A DNA stretch of 64,000 nucleotides from the NCBI RefSeq assembly GCF_011320075.1, contig NZ_JAANPA010000010.1:1-64000 (forward strand), read 5' to 3'. The stretch comes from Sphingosinicella sp. YJ22. GTDB taxonomy: Bacteria; Pseudomonadota; Alphaproteobacteria; Sphingomonadales; Sphingomonadaceae. The notes under the pieces are model-generated. The model worked only from the letters and a program-made list of their open reading frames with translations, did not search any database and had not been told where the DNA came from. This document shows, piece after piece, positions 49,528 to 58,485 of this stretch. Made by a program: the position numbers and the translations under genes. Each line of letters opens with the position of its first letter. The stretch's first letter is position 1.

Positions 49528-49800
49528 ATGACCGAATATCGCGACCGCACCTTCAATCCCGGCGAGACCGTCGACGGCGACAACACCAACTTCTTCAACT
49601 GCACCTTCAACTCGGCGACCGTGCGCTACTCGGGCGGCGATTTTCCCTATTTCGAGGGGTGCCACTTCGAAAATCTCACCTGGTATTTCGACGGGCCGGC
49701 GCTGCGCACCATCCAGCTGCTCCAGACCATCGCCGACAAGGACGACAGCGGCCGCTTCATCGGCGACATGTTCGCGAAAGGCATGCTCTACGGCCAGTGA
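49528..49800 (+). CDS. Hypothetical protein, 90 aa
   Basis: ATG 49528 with GAAGG about 7 bases upstream. The N-terminal half has short strands with alternating Asn/Phe (NTNFFNCTFNSATVRYSG, CHFENLTWYF) reminiscent of a pentapeptide or right-handed beta-helix start, but too short to assign. No signal peptide. It is convergent with priA, with 10 bases between stops. Confidence 0.65.
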   Translation: MTEYRDRTFNPGETVDGDNTNFFNCTFNSATVRYSGGDFPYFEGCHFENLTWYFDGPALRTIQLLQTIADKDDSGRFIGDMFAKGMLYGQ

Positions 49801-49810
49801 GCGCCGAGCC

Positions 49811-51976
49811 TCACAGAAACGAATAGGGATCGACGTCGACGGCGACCCGGACGCCGCGCGGCCATTCCAGTGCGCCGAGCCACTCGCGCACGATGTCCTG
49901 AAGCGGAATGCTCCGGCTGGCGTGGACGAGCAGGCGCAGCCGGTGGCGGCCGCGCAGCATCGCCAGCGGCGCCGGGGCGGGGCCGAGCACGATCATGTTG
50001 TCCACGCTCGGCGCGGCACGGCCGATGCGGGCTGCGGCCTCCTTGGCGTCGGCTTCTTTCTCGGATGACACGATGATCGCGGCGAGGCGGCCGAACGGCG
50101 GCATCGCGGCCTCGCGGCGGGCGTCCGTCTCGGCCGCGTAGAAACCGTCGACGTCGCCGCGGACCAGCGCGTCGATCACCGGCGCATCGGGGTCGTGGCT
50201 CTGGATGAACACGCGCCCCGGCTTCTCGCCGCGGCCGGCGCGGCCCGAGACCTGGCGGATCTGCTGGAAGGTGCGCTCGGCCGCGCGCAAGTCGCCGCCC
50301 GACAGGCCGAGATCGGCGTCGACCACGCCGACCAGGGTGAGGTTGGGGAAGTGATAGCCCTTGGTCACCAGCTGGGTGCCGATGACGATGTCGACCGCGC
50401 CGCTTTCCATCTGAGCGACGAAATCGGCGGCCTTGGCCGGCGACCAGATCGTGTCGGAGGTCACCACCGCGGTGCGCGCGTCCGGGAACAAAGCCGCGAC
50501 CTCGTCGGCGATTCGCTCGACGCCGGGCCCGCAGGCGACCAGGCTCTCCTCCTCATGGCATTCCGGACACATGCGCGGCACCGGCATGACATGGCCGCAA
50601 TGGTGGCAGGCGAGACGCGCGGTGAAGCGGTGCTCGACCATCCACGAGGTGCAGTTGGGGCATTGGAAGCGATGCCCGCAATGACGGCACAGGGTCAGCG
50701 GCGCATAGCCGCGGCGGTTGAGGAACAGCAGCGACTGCTCGCCCGCCGCGAGGTTCTTCTCGAGCTCCTCGACCAGGCGCGGGGCGAGCCAGCGCCCGCG
50801 CGGCGGCGGATCGGCGACGAGGTTCAATGCCTCGACCGCCGGCATCTCGGCACCGCCGAACCGCTCGGGCAGCTTCAGCTCCTTGTACACGCCTTGGGCC
50901 ACCTGGTGGCGGCTCTCGATGGCCGGCGTGGCGGAGGCGAGGATGACCGGCACCTCCTCCAGCTTGGCGCGCATCACCGCCACGTCGCGGGCGTGATAGT
51001 GGACTCCGTCCTCCTGCTTGAAGCTGGTCTCGTGCGCCTCGTCGACCGCGATCAGGCCGAGATCGGGATAGGGCAGGAACAGGGCCGACCGCGCGCCCAC
51101 GACCACCTTGGCCTCGCCCTGAGCGATCGCCCGCCAGGCCCGTCGCCGCTGCGACTGCCTCAGCCCCGAATGCCAGGCGACCGGCTCGCAGCCGAAGCGG
51201 GCTGTGAAGCGCTGGAGGAACGGCTCGGTCAGAGCAATCTCTGGGAGGAGAACGAGCGTCTGCCGCCCCTGCCGAAGCGCCTCGGCGATCGCCTCGAAAT
51301 AGACCTCGGTCTTGCCCGATCCGGTGACTCCGTCGAGCAGGAACGGCTGGAACGCCCGGTCGCGGACCGAAGCACGCAGTGCCTCCGCGGCCTCGGCCTG
51401 AGCAGGCTCCAGCGCCGGCACATGGAAATCCGGGTCGGGGAGTGGGTACGGGTGGTCGGTCGAGACCTCGACCGCCTCGATCGCTCCCGCCTTCACCAGC
51501 CCGCGGATCACCGCGTCGGACACGCCCGCCGCCGCGGCGAGCTCCCCGATCAGGCCCTGGCGTCCGACGATCCGCTCCAGCGCCTGCTCGCGCTGCGGAG
51601 TCATGCGGTCCGGGAAGACGCCGGTCGGCCGATATTCCGTGACGATCCGCGCCCCGCCGAGCGCGCTGGTCGACGGCAGCGCCATGCGCAGCACCGCGCC
51701 CAGCGGCGCGAGATAATAGTCCGACGTCCATTCGATTAGCCGCCGAAGTGGCGCGGGGAGGGGCGGCGAGTCCATCACCTGGAGCAAGGGCCGCAGCCGC
51801 GCCTCGTCGATCTCATTCGCCGGCAGCCGCTCCGGCTCCCACGCGACGCCAAGCTCCTGGCGCGGCCCCAGCGGCACGACCACCGCCGAACCCGCGGGCA
51901 CGTCGACTCCGGCCGGCGCCCGATAATCGAGCGGCCCCAGGGCGGCGTTCAGGAGAAGGACGCGGACGCGCGACAT
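49811..51976 (-). CDS. priA: Primosomal protein N' (replication restart helicase PriA)
   Basis: SF2 helicase that reloads the replisome at stalled forks. The 721-aa protein from ATG 51976 has the N-terminal DNA-binding domain (LDYRAPAGVDVPAGSAVVVPLGPR), Walker A LLDGVTGSGKTEVY, DEAH in LIAVDEAHETSF, and zinc-binding cysteines in CRHCGHRFQCPNC and CHHCGHVMPVPRMCPEC. The helicase C-terminal motif QVSGRAGRGEKPG follows. Standard length. Confidence 0.97.
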   Translation of the reverse strand: MSRVRVLLLNAALGPLDYRAPAGVDVPAGSAVVVPLGPRQELGVAWEPERLPANEIDEARLRPLLQVMDSPPLPAPLRRLIEWTSDYYLAPLGAVLRMALPSTSALGGARIVTEYRPTGVFPDRMTPQREQALERIVGRQGLIGELAAAAGVSDAVIRGLVKAGAIEAVEVSTDHPYPLPDPDFHVPALEPAQAEAAEALRASVRDRAFQPFLLDGVTGSGKTEVYFEAIAEALRQGRQTLVLLPEIALTEPFLQRFTARFGCEPVAWHSGLRQSQRRRAWRAIAQGEAKVVVGARSALFLPYPDLGLIAVDEAHETSFKQEDGVHYHARDVAVMRAKLEEVPVILASATPAIESRHQVAQGVYKELKLPERFGGAEMPAVEALNLVADPPPRGRWLAPRLVEELEKNLAAGEQSLLFLNRRGYAPLTLCRHCGHRFQCPNCTSWMVEHRFTARLACHHCGHVMPVPRMCPECHEEESLVACGPGVERIADEVAALFPDARTAVVTSDTIWSPAKAADFVAQMESGAVDIVIGTQLVTKGYHFPNLTLVGVVDADLGLSGGDLRAAERTFQQIRQVSGRAGRGEKPGRVFIQSHDPDAPVIDALVRGDVDGFYAAETDARREAAMPPFGRLAAIIVSSEKEADAKEAAARIGRAAPSVDNMIVLGPAPAPLAMLRGRHRLRLLVHASRSIPLQDIVREWLGALEWPRGVRVAVDVDPYSFL

Positions 51977-52075
51977 GCGCCGCCTCAATCGGGAGCGCGC
52001 CGCGAAAAGGCAAGGCGGCGAAACCACTCGCCGCCCGGCAACGTTCTGTGCGCGTCACGATCGAGGACCCGTCCA

Positions 52076-52759
52076 ATGGACCCGTTGCTTACCCGCCGCC
52101 GCCTGATGTTCGCCGTCGCCGCGCTCCCGCTGGCGACGCTCCCCGCCTGCACTACGCTCGGCGACCTCGGGGGCTTCGGCTTCGAGAATGCCCTTCGCCG
52201 CCTGCTCACCGTCTCGTCGCAGCGGGCCTTCGCGAACCTGCTCACCGACAACGGCTTCTTCTCCGACGAGCTCGCTCGCGTGCCGCTGCCGCCGCAGCTT
52301 GCCGGCGCCGGCGGCATCGCCTCTGCCCTGCTGCGCTCGCCGGCGGTGCAGAATCAGCTGCTCGGCGTGATGAACCGCGCGGCAGCGAACGCAGCCGAAG
52401 CGGCGGCGCCGGTCGTCTATGATTCGATCCGCAACATGACGATCGGCGACGCGATGGCGCTGGTGCGAGGCGGCCCGACCGCGGCGACCGACTTCCTCCA
52501 GCGCGCCATGGGCACCGCGATCGTCGACGCGATGTTCCCGGGCGTGGGCAACGCGCTTCGCCTGTTCGACAACGGCATCGTCAACCAGGTCGTCCAGGCG
52601 GCGACCGGGATCAGCTTCGCCGGCCTCCAGCGCCACGTCTCCGAAGCCGCCGCCAACGGCATCTACCGCGCCATCGGCCGCGAGGAAGCCGCCATCCGCG
52701 CCAATCCGCAAAGCGCCAACGATCCGCTCATCACAAGCATGTTCGGGCTGCTGCGCTAA
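52076..52759 (+). CDS. DUF4197 lipoprotein-like protein
   Basis: A 227-aa exported protein. The Arg-rich start RRRLMFAVAALPLATLPACTTLG is a lipoprotein signal with Cys at about 25. The mature part has DUF4197 features: ALRRLLTVSSQRAFANLL, PPQLAGAGGIASALL, TIGDAMALVRGGPTAATDFLQRAMG and GIYRAIGREEAAIRANPQS. Function unknown. ATG 52076 is divergent from priA. Confidence 0.85.
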   Translation: MDPLLTRRRLMFAVAALPLATLPACTTLGDLGGFGFENALRRLLTVSSQRAFANLLTDNGFFSDELARVPLPPQLAGAGGIASALLRSPAVQNQLLGVMNRAAANAAEAAAPVVYDSIRNMTIGDAMALVRGGPTAATDFLQRAMGTAIVDAMFPGVGNALRLFDNGIVNQVVQAATGISFAGLQRHVSEAAANGIYRAIGREEAAIRANPQSANDPLITSMFGLLR

Positions 52760-52775
52760 TCCCACCACTCGACTT

Positions 52776-52846
52776 CCCTGAGCTCGTCGAAGAGCCCTTC
52801 TTTTCTTTCCGCGCCAGAAAGAAGGAGAGGCCTTCGACAGGCTCAG
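52776..52846. repeat. Palindromic repeat (CCTGAGC...TCGAAGG family)
   Basis: CCCTGAGCTCGTCGAAG on the left is matched by CCTTCGACAGGCTCAGG on the right. It lies between the convergent DUF4197 and MATE genes, where it could act as a bidirectional terminator. The same family occurs at 58,037-58,121. Confidence 0.75.
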
Positions 52847-52862
52847 GTAGCCGGCGATAAGG

Positions 52863-54200
52863 CTAGGCGAAGCTCGCCCGGCTCAGCCGCGGCATCAGCA
52901 GGGCCTGTCCCGCGGCGCGGGCGACCAGGAAGGCGCAGAAGGCGAGCCACAGGCCGTGATTGCCGAGCGGGCCGGTGACGAACAGGAGCAGGCCGTAGAC
53001 CGCGAAGGCGGCTGCCATCGTCACCAGCATCGCTCGGGTCCAGGTCGCGCCGATATAGATTCCGTCGAAGACGTAGGAGGTGACGCCGAGCAGCGGCATC
53101 AGCATCGCCCAGGGCAAATAGGCGAGGGTGGTCGCGATCACCGCTTCGTTGGTGCTGAACGTCGCCGCGAGAGAAGCTCCGAAGGCGACATAGAGCAGGC
53201 TGATCACCGCGCCGAGGCCGAGGCCCCACATAATGCAGGCACCGGCGATGCGTTCGAAGCGGCGGCGGTCGCGGGCGCCGGCGGCCTCGCCGCACAGCAC
53301 CTGCGCCGCGCTCTCGAACCCGTCGAGGATCAGCGCCGACAGGATGAAGAATTGATAGATGATGCCATTGGCGGCGAGCACCAGCGGCCCTTCGCGCGAG
53401 CCGTCGCGGGTGATGAGCAGGATCGCCGCGGTCAGAAGCAGGGTGCGCAGGAACAGGTCGCGGTTGAGCCGCAAGAGCTGGCCGAGCGCGGTCCGGCTCC
53501 AGGTCTCGGCCTGGCCTGCGAGCGTGAAGACGCCGGCGAAGGGCGGCTCGCGCCCCGCGACGACGAGAGCGGCCGCGAGCTTGCCGAATTCCGAAAGCAA
53601 GGTGGCGGCTGCGACTCCCGCGACGCCCCAGCCGAAGCCGAGCACGAACAGCAGGTCGAGGCCGATATGGATGACGTTCGCAGCGACCTCGATCGCGAGC
53701 ACCGCGCGCACCCGCTTGCGCCCGATCAACCAGCCGACCACGGCCGCATTGGCCAGCCAGAGAACGCCGCCCCAGTAGCGGATGCCGACATAGGTCGAGG
53801 CCTCGGCTGCCACGCCGCCGCCGGCGCTGAGCAGGTCGATTCCGAACGGGATGGCGACCGGCATGAGCAGGAGCAACACGATCCCGATCAGCAGCGACAG
53901 GCCGATCGCGCGCACGAGCGTCTCGGCCTGAGCGGCCTCGTCGCCGCGCCCGGCCGCTTGTGCGGTCAGCGCGATCGTTCCGGTGCGCAGGAAGTTGAAC
54001 ACGACGAGCAGGCCCATCATGAACTTGGCGCCGACCTCGACTCCGGCCTGCGCATCGACCTCGCCGAGCCGCCCGATCACCCACAGGTCGGCGATTCCGA
54101 ACAAGGCGGTCGCGAGGTTGGTCAGCATCGCCGGCAGCGCGATTGCCCAGATCGCCCGGTGCAGGCCAGCGTCGCCAACAAATCCCTTCGCGTGTTGCAT
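52863..54200 (-). CDS. MATE-family efflux transporter
   Basis: A 445-aa multidrug/toxin extrusion transporter with 12 hydrophobic helices in two halves. The N-terminus AIWAIALPAMLTNLATALFGIADLWVIGRLG and the repeat-half RDLFLRTLLLTAAILLITRDGS are typical of the DinF-like branch. Substrates unknown; cation-coupled export is inferred from the family. Confidence 0.93.
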   Translation of the reverse strand: MQHAKGFVGDAGLHRAIWAIALPAMLTNLATALFGIADLWVIGRLGEVDAQAGVEVGAKFMMGLLVVFNFLRTGTIALTAQAAGRGDEAAQAETLVRAIGLSLLIGIVLLLLMPVAIPFGIDLLSAGGGVAAEASTYVGIRYWGGVLWLANAAVVGWLIGRKRVRAVLAIEVAANVIHIGLDLLFVLGFGWGVAGVAAATLLSEFGKLAAALVVAGREPPFAGVFTLAGQAETWSRTALGQLLRLNRDLFLRTLLLTAAILLITRDGSREGPLVLAANGIIYQFFILSALILDGFESAAQVLCGEAAGARDRRRFERIAGACIMWGLGLGAVISLLYVAFGASLAATFSTNEAVIATTLAYLPWAMLMPLLGVTSYVFDGIYIGATWTRAMLVTMAAAFAVYGLLLFVTGPLGNHGLWLAFCAFLVARAAGQALLMPRLSRASFA

Positions 54201-54282
54201 TGCCTGCCGGTCACCCCTCGCGCCCGATGCGGCACGTGATTAGAAGGGCGCCAATCCCTTTCCAAGCGAGGCCCGTCCCCAC

Positions 54283-54936
54283 ATGAAATTCTTCGTCGAC
54301 ACCGCCGACACCGCCGAGATCCGCGACCTGGCCGAAACCGGCCTGCTCGACGGCGTGACCACCAACCCCTCGCTGATCCACAAGGCGGGCCGCGACTTCC
54401 TCGAGGTGGTGAAAGAAATCTGCGCGATCGTCCCCGGCCCGGTTTCGGCCGAGGTCGTCGCTCTCGATCACGACGGGATGATGCGCGAGGCGGAGATCGT
54501 CCGGAAGATCGCCGACAATATCGCCGTCAAGGTCCCGCTCACCATCGACGGCCTCAAGACCTGCCGCAAGCTCACCGCCGACGGCACGATGGTCAACGTC
54601 ACGCTCTGCTTCACCGCCAACCAGGCGCTGCTCGCGGCCAAGGCCGGTGCGACCTTCATCTCGCCCTTCGTCGGACGCCATGACGATGTCGGCTTCTCCG
54701 GCATGGATCTCATCGCCGACATCCGCACCATCTACGACAATTACGGTTTCGACACGCAGATCCTCGTCGCGTCCGTGCGCAACCCGATCCACGTGGTCGA
54801 GGCCGCCAAGATCGGCGCCGACGTCATGACGGCGCCTCCGTCCGTGATCCGCCAGCTGTTCAAGCATCCGCTCACCGACAACGGCATCAAGGCCTTCCTC
54901 GACGATTGGGCCAAGACCGGCCAAGCGATCGGCTGA
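54283..54936 (+). CDS. tal: Transaldolase (short, TalC/Fsa-like)
   Basis: A 217-aa transaldolase of the short type. It starts [32 protein letters not shown]; the Schiff-base Lys is in [17 protein letters not shown]; other conserved parts are [27 protein letters not shown] and [26 protein letters not shown]. Role in the pentose-phosphate pathway, or fructose-6-phosphate aldolase activity, cannot be separated by sequence alone. A terminator follows. Confidence 0.94.
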   Translation: MKFFVDTADTAEIRDLAETGLLDGVTTNPSLIHKAGRDFLEVVKEICAIVPGPVSAEVVALDHDGMMREAEIVRKIADNIAVKVPLTIDGLKTCRKLTADGTMVNVTLCFTANQALLAAKAGATFISPFVGRHDDVGFSGMDLIADIRTIYDNYGFDTQILVASVRNPIHVVEAAKIGADVMTAPPSVIRQLFKHPLTDNGIKAFLDDWAKTGQAIG

Positions 54937-54943
54937 CCCCCGG

Positions 54944-54970
54944 ATCCTCCCATCCCGGGGAGGATTTCTT
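54944..54970 (+). terminator. Rho-independent terminator after tal
   Basis: A 7-bp stem ATCCTCC/GGAGGAT (54944-54950 with 54959-54965), 8-base loop, then TTTCTT. Confidence 0.8.
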
Positions 54971-55000
54971 CTTAACCATGATCGGCGTAAGCTCGGCGCC

Positions 55001-55561
55001 ATGGGAAGGGTGTTGAGCTTCGAGGACCACGCGCTTGCGTCTCTGCGCGCGCGCATCGCGGCGGCCGAGGAAGCGAATCAGGACCTGATCGCCTTCGCGC
55101 GCGGTCATTCCGGCGCGGTCGCCTCGATCCATGAGGCCGTGCTCGCGGTGATCGAGGCCGAAGGGCTCGACCACTTGATCCATATCGTCACCCAGGAATG
55201 GCCGCAGATGCTCGGCCTCGACGCGGTGGCGATGGCCTTGTTCGCCGGCGATACCGGCCTTCGCGCCGACGCGTCCGGCCTGCAATTCGTCGAGCCGCGG
55301 GTGATTGCCCGCTCGATCGAGGGGATCGACGGCGTCGTGCTGCGCGCGACCGAGCGCGGCCATCCCCTGTTCGGGCCTGCCTGCGAGCTGATCCGCGCCG
55401 AGGCGCTGGTCACTCTGAAGGCCAAGCCGCCACTTCCCAACGGTCTGCTCGCGCTCGGCCAGCGCGGCGGCCAGGGCTTCGAGACCCGCCACGGCTCGGA
55501 GCTGCTCCTCTTCCTCGGTTCCGTCCTGACCCGTTGCCTGGACCGGTGGCTGATCCCCTGA
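55001..55561 (+). CDS. DUF484 (GAF-like) protein
   Basis: A 186-aa DUF484 protein: an N-terminal coiled coil (HALASLRARIAAAEEANQDLIAFARG) and a GAF-like domain (LDHLIHIVTQEWPQMLGLDAVAMALF ... ALGQRGGQGFETRHGSELLLFLGSVLTRCLDRWL). It directly precedes and overlaps xerC, a pairing seen widely in proteobacteria. Function not established. Confidence 0.9.
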   Translation: MGRVLSFEDHALASLRARIAAAEEANQDLIAFARGHSGAVASIHEAVLAVIEAEGLDHLIHIVTQEWPQMLGLDAVAMALFAGDTGLRADASGLQFVEPRVIARSIEGIDGVVLRATERGHPLFGPACELIRAEALVTLKAKPPLPNGLLALGQRGGQGFETRHGSELLLFLGSVLTRCLDRWLIP

Positions 55562-56469
55562 GCGCCTCGCCGGCGCGGGCGCTGGCGGCACGCTGGCACG
55601 ACCATCTCCTCAAGGAGCGCCGCCGCTCGGTTCACACCGTGCGCGCCTATGTCGCGACCGCGCACCGCCTGATCGACTTTCTCGAAGGCCATCTCGGTGG
55701 CGCGGTCGCCTCCGCAGCCCTGCGTGAACTGACCCCGGCCGACCTTCGCGCCTTTCTCGCCGTGCGCCGGTCCCAGGGCCTCGCCAACAGCTCGGCCGCG
55801 CGCGAGCTGTCCGCCGCGCGCGCCTTCCTCGCCTTCGCGGCGGCGGAAGCGGGCGAGCAGGCCAATGTGCCGCGGCTCAAGGGACCCAAGCAGGCGCGGA
55901 CGGTGCCGCGGCCGATCGCGCCGGACGATGCTGTGCGGCTCGCCGAGGAGGCGGCCGACGGCGCGTCCGAGCCGTGGATCGCGGCGCGCGACTGGGCGAT
56001 CCTGCTGCTCCTCTACGGCGGCGGCCTGCGGGTCGCCGAGGCGCTCGGCCTCACCGGCGCGGCGCTGCCCTTGGGCGACGTTCTCACCGTCACCGGCAAG
56101 CGCGCGAAGACCCGGCGCGTGCCGCTCCTCCCGCAGGTCCGCGAGGCGATCGAGCGCTACGTCCAGCTCTGCCCCTACGGCACCAGCCGCGACGAGCTGC
56201 TGTTTCGCGGCGCCCGGGGCGGTCCGCTCAACGGAGAGATGGTTCGCCGCGCCGTTCGCAACGCGCGTCGCAACCTGGGGCTAGGGGAAAGGACGACGCC
56301 GCACGCCTTGCGCCACAGCTTTGCCACCCACCTGCTCGGCCGCGGCGCCGACCTGCGCGCGCTCCAGGAGCTGCTCGGCCATGCCAGCCTCAGCTCGACC
56401 CAGATCTACACCGCGGTCGATACCGCCCATCTGATGGACGTCTACCGCAACGCCCATCCGCGGGCTTAG
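55546..56469 (+). CDS. xerC: Tyrosine recombinase XerC
   Basis: Site-specific recombinase that resolves chromosome dimers at dif. About 307 aa. The N-terminal SAM-like domain (RSVHTVRAYVATAHRLIDFLEGHLG, LRAFLAVRRSQGLANSSAAREL) is followed by the catalytic domain with Arg in YGGGLRVAEALGL, Lys in GKRAKTRRVPLLP, HxxR in HALRHSFATHLLGRGA, His in LLGHASLSSTQIY and nucleophile Tyr in that QIYTAV. The GTG at 55546 overlaps DUF484 by 16 bases and is the best available start. Confidence 0.93.
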   Translation: MADPLSASPARALAARWHDHLLKERRRSVHTVRAYVATAHRLIDFLEGHLGGAVASAALRELTPADLRAFLAVRRSQGLANSSAARELSAARAFLAFAAAEAGEQANVPRLKGPKQARTVPRPIAPDDAVRLAEEAADGASEPWIAARDWAILLLLYGGGLRVAEALGLTGAALPLGDVLTVTGKRAKTRRVPLLPQVREAIERYVQLCPYGTSRDELLFRGARGGPLNGEMVRRAVRNARRNLGLGERTTPHALRHSFATHLLGRGADLRALQELLGHASLSSTQIYTAVDTAHLMDVYRNAHPRA

Positions 56470-57077
56470 CCCCGCTTCTTCTGCCTGCGGGTCCAGGTCG
56501 CTTGGCGGTACACGTAGAGCAGCAGGATCAGGATGAAGATTCCCGACGAGATCGGTCCCATCACCTTGTCGACATTCTCGAACGACGAGCCGAGCAGGAA
56601 GCCCGCGGCCGCCAGAGCGGCGCTGAAGATCGCCGTGCCCATGCCCGACCAGATCAGGAATTTGAGCAGGTCCATGCCGGCGAGGCCGGCGGGAAAGGAG
56701 ATCACCGAGCGGATCGTCGGCACCAGCCTTCCCGTGAACACCAGGATTCCGCCCCACCGCCCGAACGCCTTCTGGACTCGCTTGATGTCGTACCAGTCGA
56801 GAGTCAGCCAACGGCCGTAGCGCTGGACCCAGAGCCGGAACTTCGCCTCGCCGAGCGATGCGGCGACGACGAACCAGAACAGGTTGCCGACCATCGCCCC
56901 CGCGGTGCCGGCAATCGCGACTCCGGCCAGGGTCATGTCGCCGGTCGCGGCACGGGCGCCGGCGACGGGCATGATCACCTCCGACGGGATCGGCGGGAAC
57001 ACCGTCTCGAGCAGCATCAGGACGAAGATCCCCGGATAGCCCGCCCAGTCGATGAAATCGATGACCCAGCGGTCCAT
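56466..57077 (-). CDS. DedA-family membrane protein
   Basis: A 203-aa inner-membrane protein with about five hydrophobic segments. The DedA signature is present: LMLLETVFPPIPSEVIMPVAG, GNLFWFVVAASLGEAKF, FGRWGGILVFTGRLVPTIRSVISFPAGLAGMDLLKFLIWSGMG (in parts). DedA proteins act in membrane homeostasis, some as undecaprenyl-phosphate flippases. It directly follows gshB (TGAATG). Confidence 0.93.
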   Translation of the reverse strand: MDRWVIDFIDWAGYPGIFVLMLLETVFPPIPSEVIMPVAGARAATGDMTLAGVAIAGTAGAMVGNLFWFVVAASLGEAKFRLWVQRYGRWLTLDWYDIKRVQKAFGRWGGILVFTGRLVPTIRSVISFPAGLAGMDLLKFLIWSGMGTAIFSAALAAAGFLLGSSFENVDKVMGPISSGIFILILLLYVYRQATWTRRQKKRG

Positions 57078-58025
57078 TCAGCGGACCTTGGCTTCGATCG
57101 CGTCCCAGATTCGGCCGGCGGTGTCGGTGCCGTTGAACTGGTCGATCGCGACGATCCCGGTCGGCGAGGTGACGTTGATCTCGGTCAGCCACTTGCCGCC
57201 GATCACGTCGATTCCGACGAAGATCAGCCCGCGCGCCTTCAATTCCGGCCCCAGCGCTGCGCAGATCTCGCGCTCGCGCTCGGTGAGCTCGGTCTTCGCC
57301 GCCTTGCCGCCGACCGCGAGGTTGGATCGGATCTCGCCCGCCCCGGGCAGCCGGTTGATTGCCCCCGCGACCTCGCCGTCGACCAGCACGATGCGCTTGT
57401 CGCCCTCGGCGATCTCGGGGAGGAACGCCTGGACCATGTGCGGCTCGCGATAGGCGGTGTTGAACAGCTCGATCAGCGACGACAGGTTGGCGCCGTCGCG
57501 GCCGACCTTGAAGATCGCCTTGCCGCCATTGCCATGGAGCGGCTTCACGACGATTTCGCCATGCTCCTCAAGGAATTGCCGGGCGACGCTAAGGGAGCGC
57601 GTGATCACGGTCGGCGGCATGAAGCGGGCGAAATCGAGCACCCATACCTTCTCCGGTGCGTTGCGCACCGCGGCGGGGTCGTTGACCACCAGGGTCTGGC
57701 CCTGGATCCGCTCCAGCAGGTGGGTGGCGGTGATGTAGCCGAGGTCGAAGGGCGGGTCCTGGCGCATCAGCACGACGTCGGTGTCGCGGCCGAGGTCGAG
57801 GATCGCAGGGTCGCCGAAGCTGAAATGATTGCCATGCTCGCGCCGCACCGTGACCGGGTGAGCCTGCGTCCAAACCCTACCGTCGCGGTAGCTCAGATGG
57901 TCGGCCTGGTAGTGGAACAGCCGGTGCCCGCGCGCCTGCGCGCTCAGCATCAGCGCGAAGGTCGAATCCCCCGCGATGTTGATCGATTCGAGCGGGTCCA
58001 TCTGGACCGCGACGGTGAGGGACAC
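57078..58025 (-). CDS. gshB: Glutathione synthetase
   Basis: ATP-grasp ligase joining gamma-glutamylcysteine and glycine. The 315-aa protein has VAVQMDPLESINIAGDSTFALML, VLMRQDPPFDLGYITATHLLE, VVKPLHGNGGKAIFKV, MVQAFLPEIAEGDKRIVLVDGEVAGAI and INVTSPTGIVAIDQF. GTG 58025 is favoured, with GGGAG 8 bases upstream; TTG 58031 is an alternative. Likely transcript: rsmI-yraN-gshB-dedA, with a palindromic repeat just before gshB. Confidence 0.96.
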   Translation of the reverse strand: MSLTVAVQMDPLESINIAGDSTFALMLSAQARGHRLFHYQADHLSYRDGRVWTQAHPVTVRREHGNHFSFGDPAILDLGRDTDVVLMRQDPPFDLGYITATHLLERIQGQTLVVNDPAAVRNAPEKVWVLDFARFMPPTVITRSLSVARQFLEEHGEIVVKPLHGNGGKAIFKVGRDGANLSSLIELFNTAYREPHMVQAFLPEIAEGDKRIVLVDGEVAGAINRLPGAGEIRSNLAVGGKAAKTELTEREREICAALGPELKARGLIFVGIDVIGGKWLTEINVTSPTGIVAIDQFNGTDTAGRIWDAIEAKVR

Positions 58026-58036
58026 TCGCAATCTCC

Positions 58037-58121
58037 CGTTCGCCCTGAGCTTGTCGAAGGGCTGTCCTTGTCTTGGCGCCGTAAAGGGAAGGGCAGGGCT
58101 TCGACAAGCTCAGCCCGAACG
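58037..58121. repeat. Palindromic repeat (CGTTCGCCCTGAGCTTGTCG family) between yraN and gshB
   Basis: The left arm CGTTCGCCCTGAGCTTGTCG at 58037-58056 is matched by the right arm ending CGACAAGCTCAGCCCGAACG at 58121, with a few mismatches. It sits inside the presumed rsmI-yraN-gshB transcript, 12 bases before the gshB start, and could form a hairpin in the mRNA. Confidence 0.8.
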
Positions 58122-58131
58122 CTTTGTGGGT

Positions 58132-58485
58132 TTAGCCGATCCAGGCATTCTCGATGTGGCGGGGCCAGGCGCGCGGCGCGATCAGCACGACGTCGATGCG
58201 CACGTCGTCGCCCGGCCCGGCATAGCGCGGCATCAGCATCTCCGCCGCCGCGGCGACCCGCGAGAGGCGGTGCTCGTCGATCGCGAAGTCGAGCTCGTCG
58301 GTGGTCCTCCGGGTCTTCACCTCGACGAAGGCGACGAGATTGCCGCGCTTGGCGACGAGGTCGATCTCGCCGAGCGGCGTGCGCACGCGCTTGTCGAGGA
58401 TTCGCCAGCCCTTGGCGCGCAGGAACAAAGCCGCCCGAGTCTCGCCGTCGCGCCCGCTCTTCTCGGCCGCGCGGCGGTCCCTCAC
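58132..58485 (-). CDS. yraN: YraN-family (UPF0102) endonuclease-like protein
   Basis: A 117-aa UPF0102 protein with the restriction-endonuclease-like core: GRDGETRAALFLRAKGWRILDK, GEIDLVAKRGNLVAFVEVKTRR (D..ExK motif) and RIDVVLIAP. The nuclease-like fold is recognised, but the cellular role is uncertain. Its start overlaps the rsmI stop by 4 bases; the rsmI-yraN pair is conserved. Confidence 0.93.
   Translation of the reverse strand: MRDRRAAEKSGRDGETRAALFLRAKGWRILDKRVRTPLGEIDLVAKRGNLVAFVEVKTRRTTDELDFAIDEHRLSRVAAAAEMLMPRYAGPGDDVRIDVVLIAPRAWPRHIENAWIG

Noticed and set aside
54973-54980. CtrA half-site TTAACCAT upstream of DUF484-xerC
   Set aside because: Only one half-site; the spaced second half is missing.
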